A stretch of 64,000 nt of DNA from Arthrobacter sp. 9AX (GTDB lineage: Bacteria > Actinomycetota > Actinomycetes > Actinomycetales > Micrococcaceae). Below are positions 8,509-16,063 of the stretch, one piece after another. The translations under genes and the position numbers were made by a program. The notes below the pieces were generated by a model. It was not told the origin of the DNA and ran no database searches. It was given only the letters and a program-made list of their open reading frames with translations. The stretch lies in assembly GCF_902506095.1 (NCBI RefSeq), contig NZ_LR733293.1, positions 2,087,758 through 2,151,757 of the forward strand, in the 5' to 3' direction. How positions within the stretch are numbered: the stretch's first letter is position 1; every line of letters begins with the position of its first letter.

Positions 8509-9873
8509 TTACGGCTCGGCGTGTTGGCCGGCACCGCTCGGGTCCAGGGCCTCAGCCCGGACGCCTTCGCTGACCTTGCCGGAGCGGCTGAGGGTGACCA
8601 TGAGGATGCAGGACAGGAGCATGAACCCGCCCACAACGAACATGGGAACGGTGTAGCTGCCGGTCCAGTCCTTGAGCCAGCCGGTGACGTAGCCTGCGCT
8701 GAAGCCGGCCAGGTTGCCCACGGTGTTGATCAGGGCGATGCCTGCGGCGGCTGCGGCGCCGGTGAGGAACTGGGTGGGCACGGTCCAGAAGTTGGGCAGG
8801 GCCGCGAAGATGGACATTGCCGTGATGGTGATGACGGCAATGGTGGCCGCCGGGGAGCCGGCGAACAGGGCCAGCGGGATGCTGAGGCCGCCGATGAGGG
8901 CGGGGAGTGCGATGTGCCAGGTCTTGACGCCGCGCTTGGTGGCGTCCTTGGACCAGAAGTAGAGGGCGACGGCGGCCGGCAGGTACGGGATTGCCGTGAT
9001 CAGGCCCTTCTGGAAGACGTCGAACTTGGTGCCATAGATGCCTTCGAAGCCGGCGATGATGGTGGGCAGGAAGAAGCCGAGGGCGTACAGGCCGTAGATG
9101 AACCCGAAGTAGATCAGGGAGAGCATCCAGACCCGGCCGTTGCCGAAGACGGTGCGGACGCTGACGTGCTTGTTGCTGGCCGCAGTTTCGTTCTTTTCCT
9201 TCTCCAGGGCGCCGGTGAGCCAGATCTTCTCTTCCTGTGTCAGCCACTTGGCCTTGGCGGGGGAGTCTGCGAGGTAGAACCAGGCGATAATGCCGATGAT
9301 GATGGCGGGGACTGCCACGCCGAAGAACATCACGCGCCAGCCGGCGAGCCCGAAGAGGCCGTGCTGCTGGATGAGGAGGCCTGCCAGCGGCGCACCGATC
9401 ACGGTGGTCAGCGGCTGGGCCAGGTAGAACAGGGCCAGGATCTTGCTGCGGTGGCGGGACGGGACCCACAGGCTGAGGAAGAGGATGGCGCCGGGGAAGA
9501 AGCCGGCCTCGGCAACACCGAGGATGAAGCGCAGGATGTAGAGCTGCTCCACATTGCCCACCCACGTGAACAGCAGGGACACGATGCCCCAGCTGACCAT
9601 GATGCGGGCGAGCCAGCGGCGGGCGCCAAACTTGTGCAGGGCCAGGTTGCTGGGGACCTCAAGCAGGATGTAGCCGATAAAGAACACGCCGGACGCGAAG
9701 CCGAACTGCGCCGCACTCAATGCGAGGTCGGTGTTCATGCCGTTGGGTCCGGCAAACGAGATGGCCGTGCGGTCGAGGTAGTTGATGAAGAACATCAGGG
9801 CGACGAACGGGACAAGCCGGACCGCCACTTTCCTGATTGCTGATTTTTCGACCACCGATTGTGTGGTGTCCAC
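8509..9873 (-). CDS. MFS transporter, anion:cation symporter (ACS) family; candidate D-apionate importer
   Basis: 454 aa with about 12 membrane segments. The N-terminal signature INYLDRTAISFAGP, the loop between TM2 and TM3 (LHKFGARRWLARI) and the LGVAEAGFFPGA segment are typical of the ACS family, which carries sugar acids and other organic anions with protons. This suits import of D-apionate, the first substrate of the operon. GTG start with AGGAG seven bases upstream. It is the promoter-proximal gene of the leftward operon, facing the FadR-type regulator. Substrate is inferred from neighbours. Confidence 0.88.
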   Translation of the reverse strand: MDTTQSVVEKSAIRKVAVRLVPFVALMFFINYLDRTAISFAGPNGMNTDLALSAAQFGFASGVFFIGYILLEVPSNLALHKFGARRWLARIMVSWGIVSLLFTWVGNVEQLYILRFILGVAEAGFFPGAILFLSLWVPSRHRSKILALFYLAQPLTTVIGAPLAGLLIQQHGLFGLAGWRVMFFGVAVPAIIIGIIAWFYLADSPAKAKWLTQEEKIWLTGALEKEKNETAASNKHVSVRTVFGNGRVWMLSLIYFGFIYGLYALGFFLPTIIAGFEGIYGTKFDVFQKGLITAIPYLPAAVALYFWSKDATKRGVKTWHIALPALIGGLSIPLALFAGSPAATIAVITITAMSIFAALPNFWTVPTQFLTGAAAAAGIALINTVGNLAGFSAGYVTGWLKDWTGSYTVPMFVVGGFMLLSCILMVTLSRSGKVSEGVRAEALDPSGAGQHAEP

Positions 9874-10009
9874 GTTGACTCCTAGATATTGATGTCCCGG
9901 CCGCGTCCGTCAGTGGATGCATGGGATCTGCTTCAGGCCGGGAAGGGTCTGCGGACCAACCGGCGGCTAAATCATGTGAGTTCCACCATAGGGCTTCCAC
10001 CGGAATTGG

Positions 10010-10021
10010 TCAACCGGTTGA
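10010..10021. promoter_or_regulatory. Candidate FadR-type operator
   Basis: TCAACCGGTTGA is a perfect 12-bp palindrome inside a TGGTCAACCGG context resembling FadR/FCD-type GntR sites. It sits between the divergent importer and regulator starts, 136 and 56 bases away, and could control both. Confidence 0.55.
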
Positions 10022-10077
10022 TAGGTTCTGTTGGGCGGTCCGCACGAAAGCTCCGGTGGCGTTGCTACGCTTGGAGG

Positions 10078-10824
10078 GTGTCCCTTAACTCCTCCGACCT
10101 GTCAGCGGCCAAGATCAGCGAAGCGCTTGGCACGGTAGGCCAGGGCTCCGTGGTGACGGAAGTGGCTGAACGCCTGCTTGCGTACTTCACCAGCGGGGAC
10201 ATCGCTCCCGGAACCAGGCTCCCGGCCGAGCGCCAGCTGTCCGCGTCGCTGGGAGTGGGCCGATCGGCAGTGCGGGAAGCTCTGGCCGCACTGGAGATCC
10301 TGGGCATCGTGGTGGTGCGTCCGGGCTCCGGAACATACCTGCGCGACGGGATATCCGAACTGCTGCCACGGACCCTGAGCTGGGGCATGATGCTTGGTGC
10401 TCCGCGCACCCGCGAACTCGTTGAACTGCGCAGCGGCATGGAAGTGCAGGCCGCGCAGCTCGCTGCTGAGCGCATCACCGACGAAGCCCTGGAAAGAATG
10501 CAGGGCAACCTGGACGCCATGGCGGCCAATCTTAATAACCTCGCCGCCTTCGTGGAGGCTGACGCGGCCTTCCACCGTGAAATCGCCGGAGGCTCGGGGA
10601 ACCAGGTGCTGCAGGAGCTGCTGCAGAGCATCCGTTCCTTGCTCCGGATCTGGGTGGACCGGGCACTCACGGACGAGGGCCACGCGGCCGCCGCCCTCAA
10701 GGAACACACCAAGATTCACGCCGCCCTGGTGGCCCGGGACCCCGCGGCCGTCGCAGCGACCATGCGCTCGCACATGGAGACCGCCTCCCGGCGCCTGCTG
10801 ATCGGCTTCGACGCCTCGCAGTAG
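10078..10824 (+). CDS. FadR-type (GntR/FCD) regulator of the apionate operon
   Basis: 248 aa from the GTG at 10078. The N-terminal winged helix shows the GntR signature (LPAERQLSASLGVGRSAVREALAAL, residues ~45-69), and the C-terminal helical FCD ligand-binding domain has the usual metal-binding histidines (FHREIAGGSGN; AHMET-type end). FCD members normally sense organic acids, fitting an apionate- or erythrulose-derived inducer. GGAGG directly abuts the GTG, which is closer than normal, so a start a few codons downstream (GTG near 10150) is possible. It is divergent from the operon, with a palindrome between. Confidence 0.88.
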   Translation: MSLNSSDLSAAKISEALGTVGQGSVVTEVAERLLAYFTSGDIAPGTRLPAERQLSASLGVGRSAVREALAALEILGIVVVRPGSGTYLRDGISELLPRTLSWGMMLGAPRTRELVELRSGMEVQAAQLAAERITDEALERMQGNLDAMAANLNNLAAFVEADAAFHREIAGGSGNQVLQELLQSIRSLLRIWVDRALTDEGHAAAALKEHTKIHAALVARDPAAVAATMRSHMETASRRLLIGFDASQ

Positions 10825-10842
10825 CCGTTGCGACCTCGCACC

Positions 10843-11535
10843 CTAGGGCAACAGGAACAGTCCGACGGCCACGAGCCACAGCGACCACACAATGTACGTC
10901 ACCGGCGTCAGGGCGGCCGCCAGCTTCCAGCCACCCGGCTCGAACGGCCCCACGAATTCCAGCGAGCACAGGGCGAGCACCGCGCCCACGACGATCCCCA
11001 CGATCCCCAGCAAGGCCGGAACGGCGGGGCTTTGGATCATGGCCACCCCGGCCAGCGCGCTCCACGCGCCGGTCAGCAGGTAGCCCAGGTGCTCACCGAC
11101 CGCAACGCCCAGGAAGCGGTTGAACGACTGGAACACCACGTCCACCGCTTCTTTGCGGGCCGCCGTGGCGCCGGGGTCGGTGGCTTCGCGGGCCAGGAAC
11201 GGCACCAGGAACGGCCAGCGGACCAGTCCGAGGAACTGCACGACGGCGGCCAGCACCCCTGTTGCGGATCCCAGGGACAGCAGGGTTGGGTCGGCCCCTG
11301 CCAGCGCGCCGGACAACAGGACCGCCGCCGGGGCCAGCAGCACGGCCGTCATGGCGAACGACCACCACAGCAGCACGAGGCCTGACCCGCCGTCGCGGAA
11401 ACGTTGCAGAATCTCCTGCGTGGGCTTTCGGAGGATGTCCGGATAGTCGAATTTCGCGGCCAGCGCGGCGAACGCGCCGTTGAACGCCAGCGGCAGCACC
11501 ATCAGGAGTACGCCGGCCGCGACGGGGGGACTCAT
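10843..11535 (-). CDS. DUF4386-like integral membrane protein
   Basis: 230 aa, about 6 membrane segments. The segment KFDYPDILRKPTQEIL after the first helix and the overall layout resemble the DUF4386 family of unknown function. The ATG at 11535 overlaps the stop of the upstream membrane gene (ATGA), so the two are co-translated; the longer in-frame reading through that gene was rejected. It ends convergently with the FadR-type gene, 18 bases away. It probably belongs to a two-gene unit controlled by the adjacent TetR regulator. Confidence 0.82.
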   Translation of the reverse strand: MSPPVAAGVLLMVLPLAFNGAFAALAAKFDYPDILRKPTQEILQRFRDGGSGLVLLWWSFAMTAVLLAPAAVLLSGALAGADPTLLSLGSATGVLAAVVQFLGLVRWPFLVPFLAREATDPGATAARKEAVDVVFQSFNRFLGVAVGEHLGYLLTGAWSALAGVAMIQSPAVPALLGIVGIVVGAVLALCSLEFVGPFEPGGWKLAAALTPVTYIVWSLWLVAVGLFLLP

Positions 11536-12095
11536 CGCTGCGCTCCGGCGGCGGCGGCATCCGCCGCCGGGGAAACGGCCACGGTGCCCCGGCAGCCAAG
11601 GAGGCGGTGCAGGACGAGCCCGGTGATGGCCGTGACCACCAGTGCGCCGCTGGAGCCGAAGCAGACATAGCCGCTGTCGGCGTCGACAATCACATTGGCC
11701 GTAACCACCCAGCCAAGCGCCCACGCTCCGCTGACGGTCACGGCCCACAGCGCGGCGACCCGCCAGCCGCGGCGGAACACCATCCCCTGCCCCAGGCCCA
11801 CGGCCGCGCCCGCGATGGCTCCGGTCAATGCCAAGCCAGGAACCGTCGTCGTGGATCCTGTAGTCAGGGCCGCTGCGGCACTGCCCAGCCCCATTCCCCC
11901 GGTACCTGCCGCGATCCAGGCCGGGCTGACGGCCGGCCGCAGGGCGAGCCACTGGGCGGCCCCGATGGCCGTACCGGCAATCGCCCCGGCTGCAGCGGCT
12001 GCCAGCGGACTGTTGGCTGAACCCACAAGGAGAAACGCCACCCAGCCGCCCAGGGGGAAGCCGACGAATGAAAAGATCCAGCGAAGGTATTGCAT
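11532..12095 (-). CDS. Hypothetical integral membrane protein
   Basis: 187 aa, around 5 membrane helices rich in Gly/Ala (AAAAGAIAGTAIGAAQWLALR; GAIAGAAVGLGQGMVFRR). The repeated GAIAGxxxGxxQxxxxR motif suggests an internal duplication. Function unknown. It is the first gene of a leftward pair with the DUF4386-like gene and is divergent from a TetR regulator, with a large palindrome in between, so the pair is likely induced by a small molecule sensed by that regulator. An efflux or membrane-modifying role is only a guess. Confidence 0.75.
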   Translation of the reverse strand: MQYLRWIFSFVGFPLGGWVAFLLVGSANSPLAAAAAGAIAGTAIGAAQWLALRPAVSPAWIAAGTGGMGLGSAAAALTTGSTTTVPGLALTGAIAGAAVGLGQGMVFRRGWRVAALWAVTVSGAWALGWVVTANVIVDADSGYVCFGSSGALVVTAITGLVLHRLLGCRGTVAVSPAADAAAAGAQR

Positions 12096-12120
12096 CGAAT
12101 GCTCCTGCGCGAAGGCCTAG

Positions 12121-12156
12121 TGTACGTTGTACGTTACGCCTAACGTACACTGTACA
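12121..12156. promoter_or_regulatory. TetR-type operator
   Basis: Two 16-base arms around a 4-base centre match at 14 of 16 positions; the core arms GTACGTTA and TAACGTAC are perfect. The site fills most of the 87-bp divergent gap, 25 bases from the membrane-gene start and 27 from the TetR start. It most likely binds the adjacent regulator. Confidence 0.75.
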
Positions 12157-12182
12157 CAAGAGGTCCCGACAGAAGGTTTGAC

Positions 12183-12833
12183 ATGCCCGCAACAGTTTCC
12201 GAGCCCCGCACCCGGCGCCCCCGCAACTCGCTCACCCTGGACGAAATCCTCGATGTGGCCGAGCGGGTGGCGGCCGGCGGGATCGAGTCGCTGACCATCC
12301 GGGCGGTGGCCGCCGAACTCAAGTCCTCACCCATGGCGCTGTACCGCTACTTCGGCACGAAGGACGAATTGGTGGACGCACTCCTGGACCGGGTCCTGGG
12401 GCGGATGGAGCCGCCGTCGGACAGCGCCAGCTGGATCGAGGACCTGGGTGACTTCGCCCGCAACCACCGGGAGCTGCTCAGCCGGCACCAGTGGGCCGTT
12501 TCCGGACTCTTCGCCCACCCCGCCCCGGGGCCGAATGCCCTGCCCATCGGCGAGTGGGCCCTGCGGATCCTGGAGCGCGGCGGGATCACCGGTGACGCGG
12601 CGGTGGCGGCGTTCAGCGGGATCATCGCCCTGAACTACGGCTGGTCATCCTTTGTGGTGGCGCGGGCGGCCGGTGCGGGAGGGCCGCTGGCCGAAGACCT
12701 CGCGGACCCGGGCGTGGCAGAGGCCTTTCCGCTGACCGCCTCGGCGGCCGGACCCATGGGCCGCTACGGCAGCGTGGACCACTACGAACTGGTGCTCGAC
12801 GGGATGCTTAAAGGGATTTCCGGCAGCGCTTAG
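12183..12833 (+). CDS. TetR family transcriptional regulator
   Basis: 216 aa. The N-terminal helix-turn-helix occupies residues ~18-64 (LDEILDVAERVAAGG...SPMALYRYFGTKDELVDALLD), the standard TetR_N pattern. The C-terminal domain resembles the TetR_C tetracycline-repressor class, with a helix-rich ligand pocket. AGAAGG precedes the ATG. It faces the two membrane-protein genes across a near-perfect 36-bp palindrome and probably represses them and itself. It overlaps the convergent zinc-ribbon gene by 4 bases. Confidence 0.92.
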   Translation: MPATVSEPRTRRPRNSLTLDEILDVAERVAAGGIESLTIRAVAAELKSSPMALYRYFGTKDELVDALLDRVLGRMEPPSDSASWIEDLGDFARNHRELLSRHQWAVSGLFAHPAPGPNALPIGEWALRILERGGITGDAAVAAFSGIIALNYGWSSFVVARAAGAGGPLAEDLADPGVAEAFPLTASAAGPMGRYGSVDHYELVLDGMLKGISGSA

Positions 12834-13066
12834 CGCTGCAACTCCAACGCCCGCCGCTGCCGGGCGGAGATGCTTGAAACGAAGCCGCAGTTGGTGCAGC
12901 TGATGCGGTAGGACCGCGACGTGGTGAACACGGGGATGAAGAACAGCGTGAACCTGGTGGCCCGCTCCTCAAGGTGGTGGTGCGCGAAAGACCCGCAGTT
13001 CCGGCAGGTGGCGGGCTTGCCGGGCAGGGCCTTGAGCACAGTCTTGAAACCGAAGAGAAGCAGCAC
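12830..13066 (-). CDS. Zinc-ribbon domain protein
   Basis: 78 aa from the GTG at 13066 (AAAGG seven bases upstream; an earlier in-frame GTG at 13102 has no ribosome site). Two CxxC knuckles (CRNCG and CTNCG, about 28 residues apart) enclose a hydrophobic strand segment TLFFIPVFTTSRSY, the layout of the small zinc_ribbon_15-type proteins. Role unknown; such proteins may sit at the membrane or scaffold protein contacts. Monocistronic and convergent with the TetR gene. Confidence 0.8.
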   Translation of the reverse strand: MLLLFGFKTVLKALPGKPATCRNCGSFAHHHLEERATRFTLFFIPVFTTSRSYRISCTNCGFVSSISARQRRALELQR

Positions 13067-13208
13067 AGTTTTACCTTTCGGGAGGGTCCTGCGGGCTGTC
13101 ACACAACCTTAGGCCCCCGTGCCGCCCCCGCGCTTGTCCTGACAGGCTCCCGGACCGGTGTAATACTGGGGTCGGCACGCTTTTCCGCATCGAGGGGACT
13201 TCGGTTAA

Positions 13209-14360
13209 ATGCTTCTGGATACGGCCACCCTCAGAATCGCGTTTGGCCTCATGGCCCTGGTTCTGGTGTTCCTTTTCTACTTCTCCGCCTACCGTCTCAC
13301 GCGCTCGCCGTACAGCGGCTGGTGGTGCCTGGCACTGCTCTTCTTCCTCACCGGCTCCGCATGTTTCCTGCTGGACGGTACCCCGCACCAGGTGTGGGCC
13401 AACCCGCTGGGCAACGTCCTGCTGGTCCACGGCGGCGTGGCTGTCTGGACGGGCGCCCGGTCGCTGCGCACTGTTCCACCCGTCAAATGGGCTTTCACCG
13501 GGATCCCGCTGGTCACCCTGGTGGCTTCCGTCCTGGACAGCCCCGCCACCAACACCTGGTCCGGCGGCCCCGTCTTCCTGGCGGCCATGAGCCTTACCAT
13601 CGGGCTCGCGTCACGCGAGCTCTGGCGCCTGGAACCGGGGTATTCGCGCGTCCGGATCCCCATGGCCGCGGCGGCCGGCGGCCTCGCGGTCTTCTATTTC
13701 TTCCGGTGGCTGGCCTTCCTGGTAGAAGGCCAGAACGGACCCACCTTCGTCACGGTCTTCGGTTCCGCCGTGACCACCCTGGTGACCATGGTGCTGCTGG
13801 TGGTGGTCTCGTTCAGCATGGCGGCCCTCAGCAGCGAACAGCAGACCCGAGCCCTGCGCGTGGTGGCCTCCCGCGACGACCTCACCGGGCTGCTCAACCG
13901 CAAGGCCTTCCTGGACCTGGCGGCAGAACAACTGGCGGACCGCGCCATAACCCGCGGCGCCGGCACCCTCATCCTGGCCGACCTGGACCATTTCAAGTCC
14001 GTCAACGACACCTACGGCCACGCCGCCGGGGACGCCGCTCTGCAGTCCTTCGCCGATGCCTGCACCGCCACGGTCCGATCCACGGACCTGGTGGGACGGT
14101 ACGGCGGCGAAGAGTTCGTCCTCCTGCTGCCCGGGACCAATGCCGAACGGGCAGAATCCATCGCCGAAGACATCAGCCGCCGCCTGGCCGCTGCCCCTAC
14201 CATGGACGGCATGGAGATGCCAACCGTCAGTTACGGCATTTCAACCTACGACGCCGGCACTCCAGGCTTGGATGATCTCATCGCCGCCGCTGATGGGGCC
14301 TTATATGTGGCCAAGTCGCAGGGCAGGAACCGTGCTGCCCGCAGCGACGGCATCCTGTAG
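13209..14360 (+). CDS. Membrane-anchored diguanylate cyclase (GGDEF)
   Basis: 383 aa. About six membrane helices fill residues 1-215, followed by a short coiled linker and a GGDEF domain at ~220-375. The active site is GGEEF at residues 299-303 and is intact; DLDHFKSVNDTYGHAAGD supplies the metal and nucleotide ligands. An RSTD inhibitory I-site lies five residues before GGEEF, so product feedback by c-di-GMP is expected. It makes c-di-GMP from two GTP, probably in response to a membrane signal. No EAL domain is present, and it stands alone. Confidence 0.93.
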   Translation: MLLDTATLRIAFGLMALVLVFLFYFSAYRLTRSPYSGWWCLALLFFLTGSACFLLDGTPHQVWANPLGNVLLVHGGVAVWTGARSLRTVPPVKWAFTGIPLVTLVASVLDSPATNTWSGGPVFLAAMSLTIGLASRELWRLEPGYSRVRIPMAAAAGGLAVFYFFRWLAFLVEGQNGPTFVTVFGSAVTTLVTMVLLVVVSFSMAALSSEQQTRALRVVASRDDLTGLLNRKAFLDLAAEQLADRAITRGAGTLILADLDHFKSVNDTYGHAAGDAALQSFADACTATVRSTDLVGRYGGEEFVLLLPGTNAERAESIAEDISRRLAAAPTMDGMEMPTVSYGISTYDAGTPGLDDLIAAADGALYVAKSQGRNRAARSDGIL

Positions 14361-14365
14361 CGCCG

Positions 14366-15865
14366 TCAGGCCCCTAAATGTCCCGTGAGGCGGCGGTGGA
14401 AGCCGGTGCTGCGCTCGTCCAGCCCCTGGATGCTCACGGTGGCACCGTAGGCGGCATATTTCGTTTCGATGGAATCCAGGGCGGCCACAGTTGAGGCGTC
14501 CCAGATCTGGGCCCGGCTCAGGTCGATGACCACCGTGGCGGGATCGTCGGCGTAGGCGAAGTGCTCCACCAGGTCATTGCTGCTCCCGAAGAACAGCGGC
14601 CCCACCACTGCGTAGCGGACGCTTCCGCCGTCGCCGGCCACGGTCCGGTCCACGCTGATCACATGGGCCACCCGGCGTGCGAACAGCACCATGGCCAGGA
14701 CGACGCCCACGAGGACGCCGTAAGCGAGGTTGCCGGTGAGGACCACAACGGCGACGGTGACAACCATCACGATGGTCTCCGGCAGGGGCATCCTTTTCAG
14801 GGTGGACGGCCTAACGCTGTGCCAATCGACCGTAGTTACAGCGACCACCATCATGACGGCGGCAAGGGCCACCATGGGGATCTGGCCCATGACCGAACTG
14901 AGCCCGGTCACCAGCGCCAGCAGGAACAGCCCCGCCACGAACGTCGAAATCCGGGTGCGCGCCTGTCCGGTCTTTACATTGAGGACGGTCTGGCCGATCA
15001 TCGCGCAGCCGGCAATGCCGCCATAGAAGCCGGCGAGGATGTTCGAGACACCCAAGGCCCAGGATTCCCGGCCCTTGTGCGAAGGGGTATCGGTGATGTC
15101 ATCAACGAGTTTCGCCGTCAGGAGGGTCTCCATCAGGCCCACGAACGCCACACTCAACGCCGTGGGCAGAACGAGCTGGAAGGTCTCGAGGGTGGGCGGA
15201 AACAGGAATGGGGTGACCCCGGGCATCTTGCCGGTGAGCGGGCCCTCGTCCGAGACGTTGGGAACGGCGAGGCCCGCGATGATCACGATGGCGGTGACGA
15301 GGACGATGGCAACCAGCGGAGACGGGACCACCCTGGTGAACCGCGGAAGGATAAAAATAACCGCCAGTGTGAGGGCGAACAGGAGGTAGGCAAGCCAGGG
15401 GACGTTGAGTACGTGGGGCACCTGCGCCATAAAGATCAGCACGCCCAGGGCGTTGACGAACCCGAGCATCACCGACCGCGGGATGAACCGCATCAGGCGC
15501 GCCAGGCCAGCCAGGCCAAAGACCACCTGGATCACGCCGGCCAGGAGCACTGCCGGTAAAACATACTGGACACCGTGATCGTGGACGAGCGGGGCGATCA
15601 CGAGTGCGACGGACCCCGCTGCAGCGGTGACCATCCCGGGTCGGCCGCCAAGGACCGACATGGCCAGGGCAAGCACGATAGAGGACACCAGGCTCACCAT
15701 GGGATCAACCCCGGCGACGATCGAGAACGAAATCACTTCCGGGACCAACGCCAGGGTGGTGACCATGCCTGCGAGGACTTCGCGGGACAGCTGCCGTGGC
15801 GAGCGAAGGGCGGTACGGACGGTGATCGGTTGTCGAAGGGGGCGGGGACGGTCGGCGACAGCCAA
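14366..15865 (-). CDS. SulP-family anion transporter with STAS domain
   Basis: 499 aa from a TTG at 15865 with GGAG seven bases before it. About 11-14 membrane segments (SulP core; GxVxxxAGxxxMxxFIPRSVMLGF region near residue 125) precede a C-terminal STAS domain (about 400-495; VIDLSRAQIWDASTVAALDSIE). SulP proteins move sulfate, bicarbonate or dicarboxylates. No carbonic anhydrase domain or sulfate-assimilation neighbour is present, so the substrate is open. It ends five bases from the diguanylate cyclase stop, convergent. Confidence 0.9.
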   Translation of the reverse strand: MAVADRPRPLRQPITVRTALRSPRQLSREVLAGMVTTLALVPEVISFSIVAGVDPMVSLVSSIVLALAMSVLGGRPGMVTAAAGSVALVIAPLVHDHGVQYVLPAVLLAGVIQVVFGLAGLARLMRFIPRSVMLGFVNALGVLIFMAQVPHVLNVPWLAYLLFALTLAVIFILPRFTRVVPSPLVAIVLVTAIVIIAGLAVPNVSDEGPLTGKMPGVTPFLFPPTLETFQLVLPTALSVAFVGLMETLLTAKLVDDITDTPSHKGRESWALGVSNILAGFYGGIAGCAMIGQTVLNVKTGQARTRISTFVAGLFLLALVTGLSSVMGQIPMVALAAVMMVVAVTTVDWHSVRPSTLKRMPLPETIVMVVTVAVVVLTGNLAYGVLVGVVLAMVLFARRVAHVISVDRTVAGDGGSVRYAVVGPLFFGSSNDLVEHFAYADDPATVVIDLSRAQIWDASTVAALDSIETKYAAYGATVSIQGLDERSTGFHRRLTGHLGA

Positions 15866-16063
15866 AGAGCGGCTCCAGGGACTTGGCTCTTGTGTGTGAA
15901 TGCGCCGATGACGTCCGGCTGCGGATTCAACACTACCCTGACTCGATTCAGGGGGCCGTCATCCGGGAACAGCGCCCAGGACGGCTGGTAAAATAGCTGG
16001 GTTGCAGGGCGGCCTTTTTCGCTGGTGCAGCCAGCGCCGTAACGAAGCAGGGGACCAATACAC

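Noticed and set aside
10843..12192. 449-residue leftward frame covering both small membrane genes
   Set aside because: Its first half is out of frame with the good membrane protein at 11532-12095; only the part from the ATG at 11535 is real.
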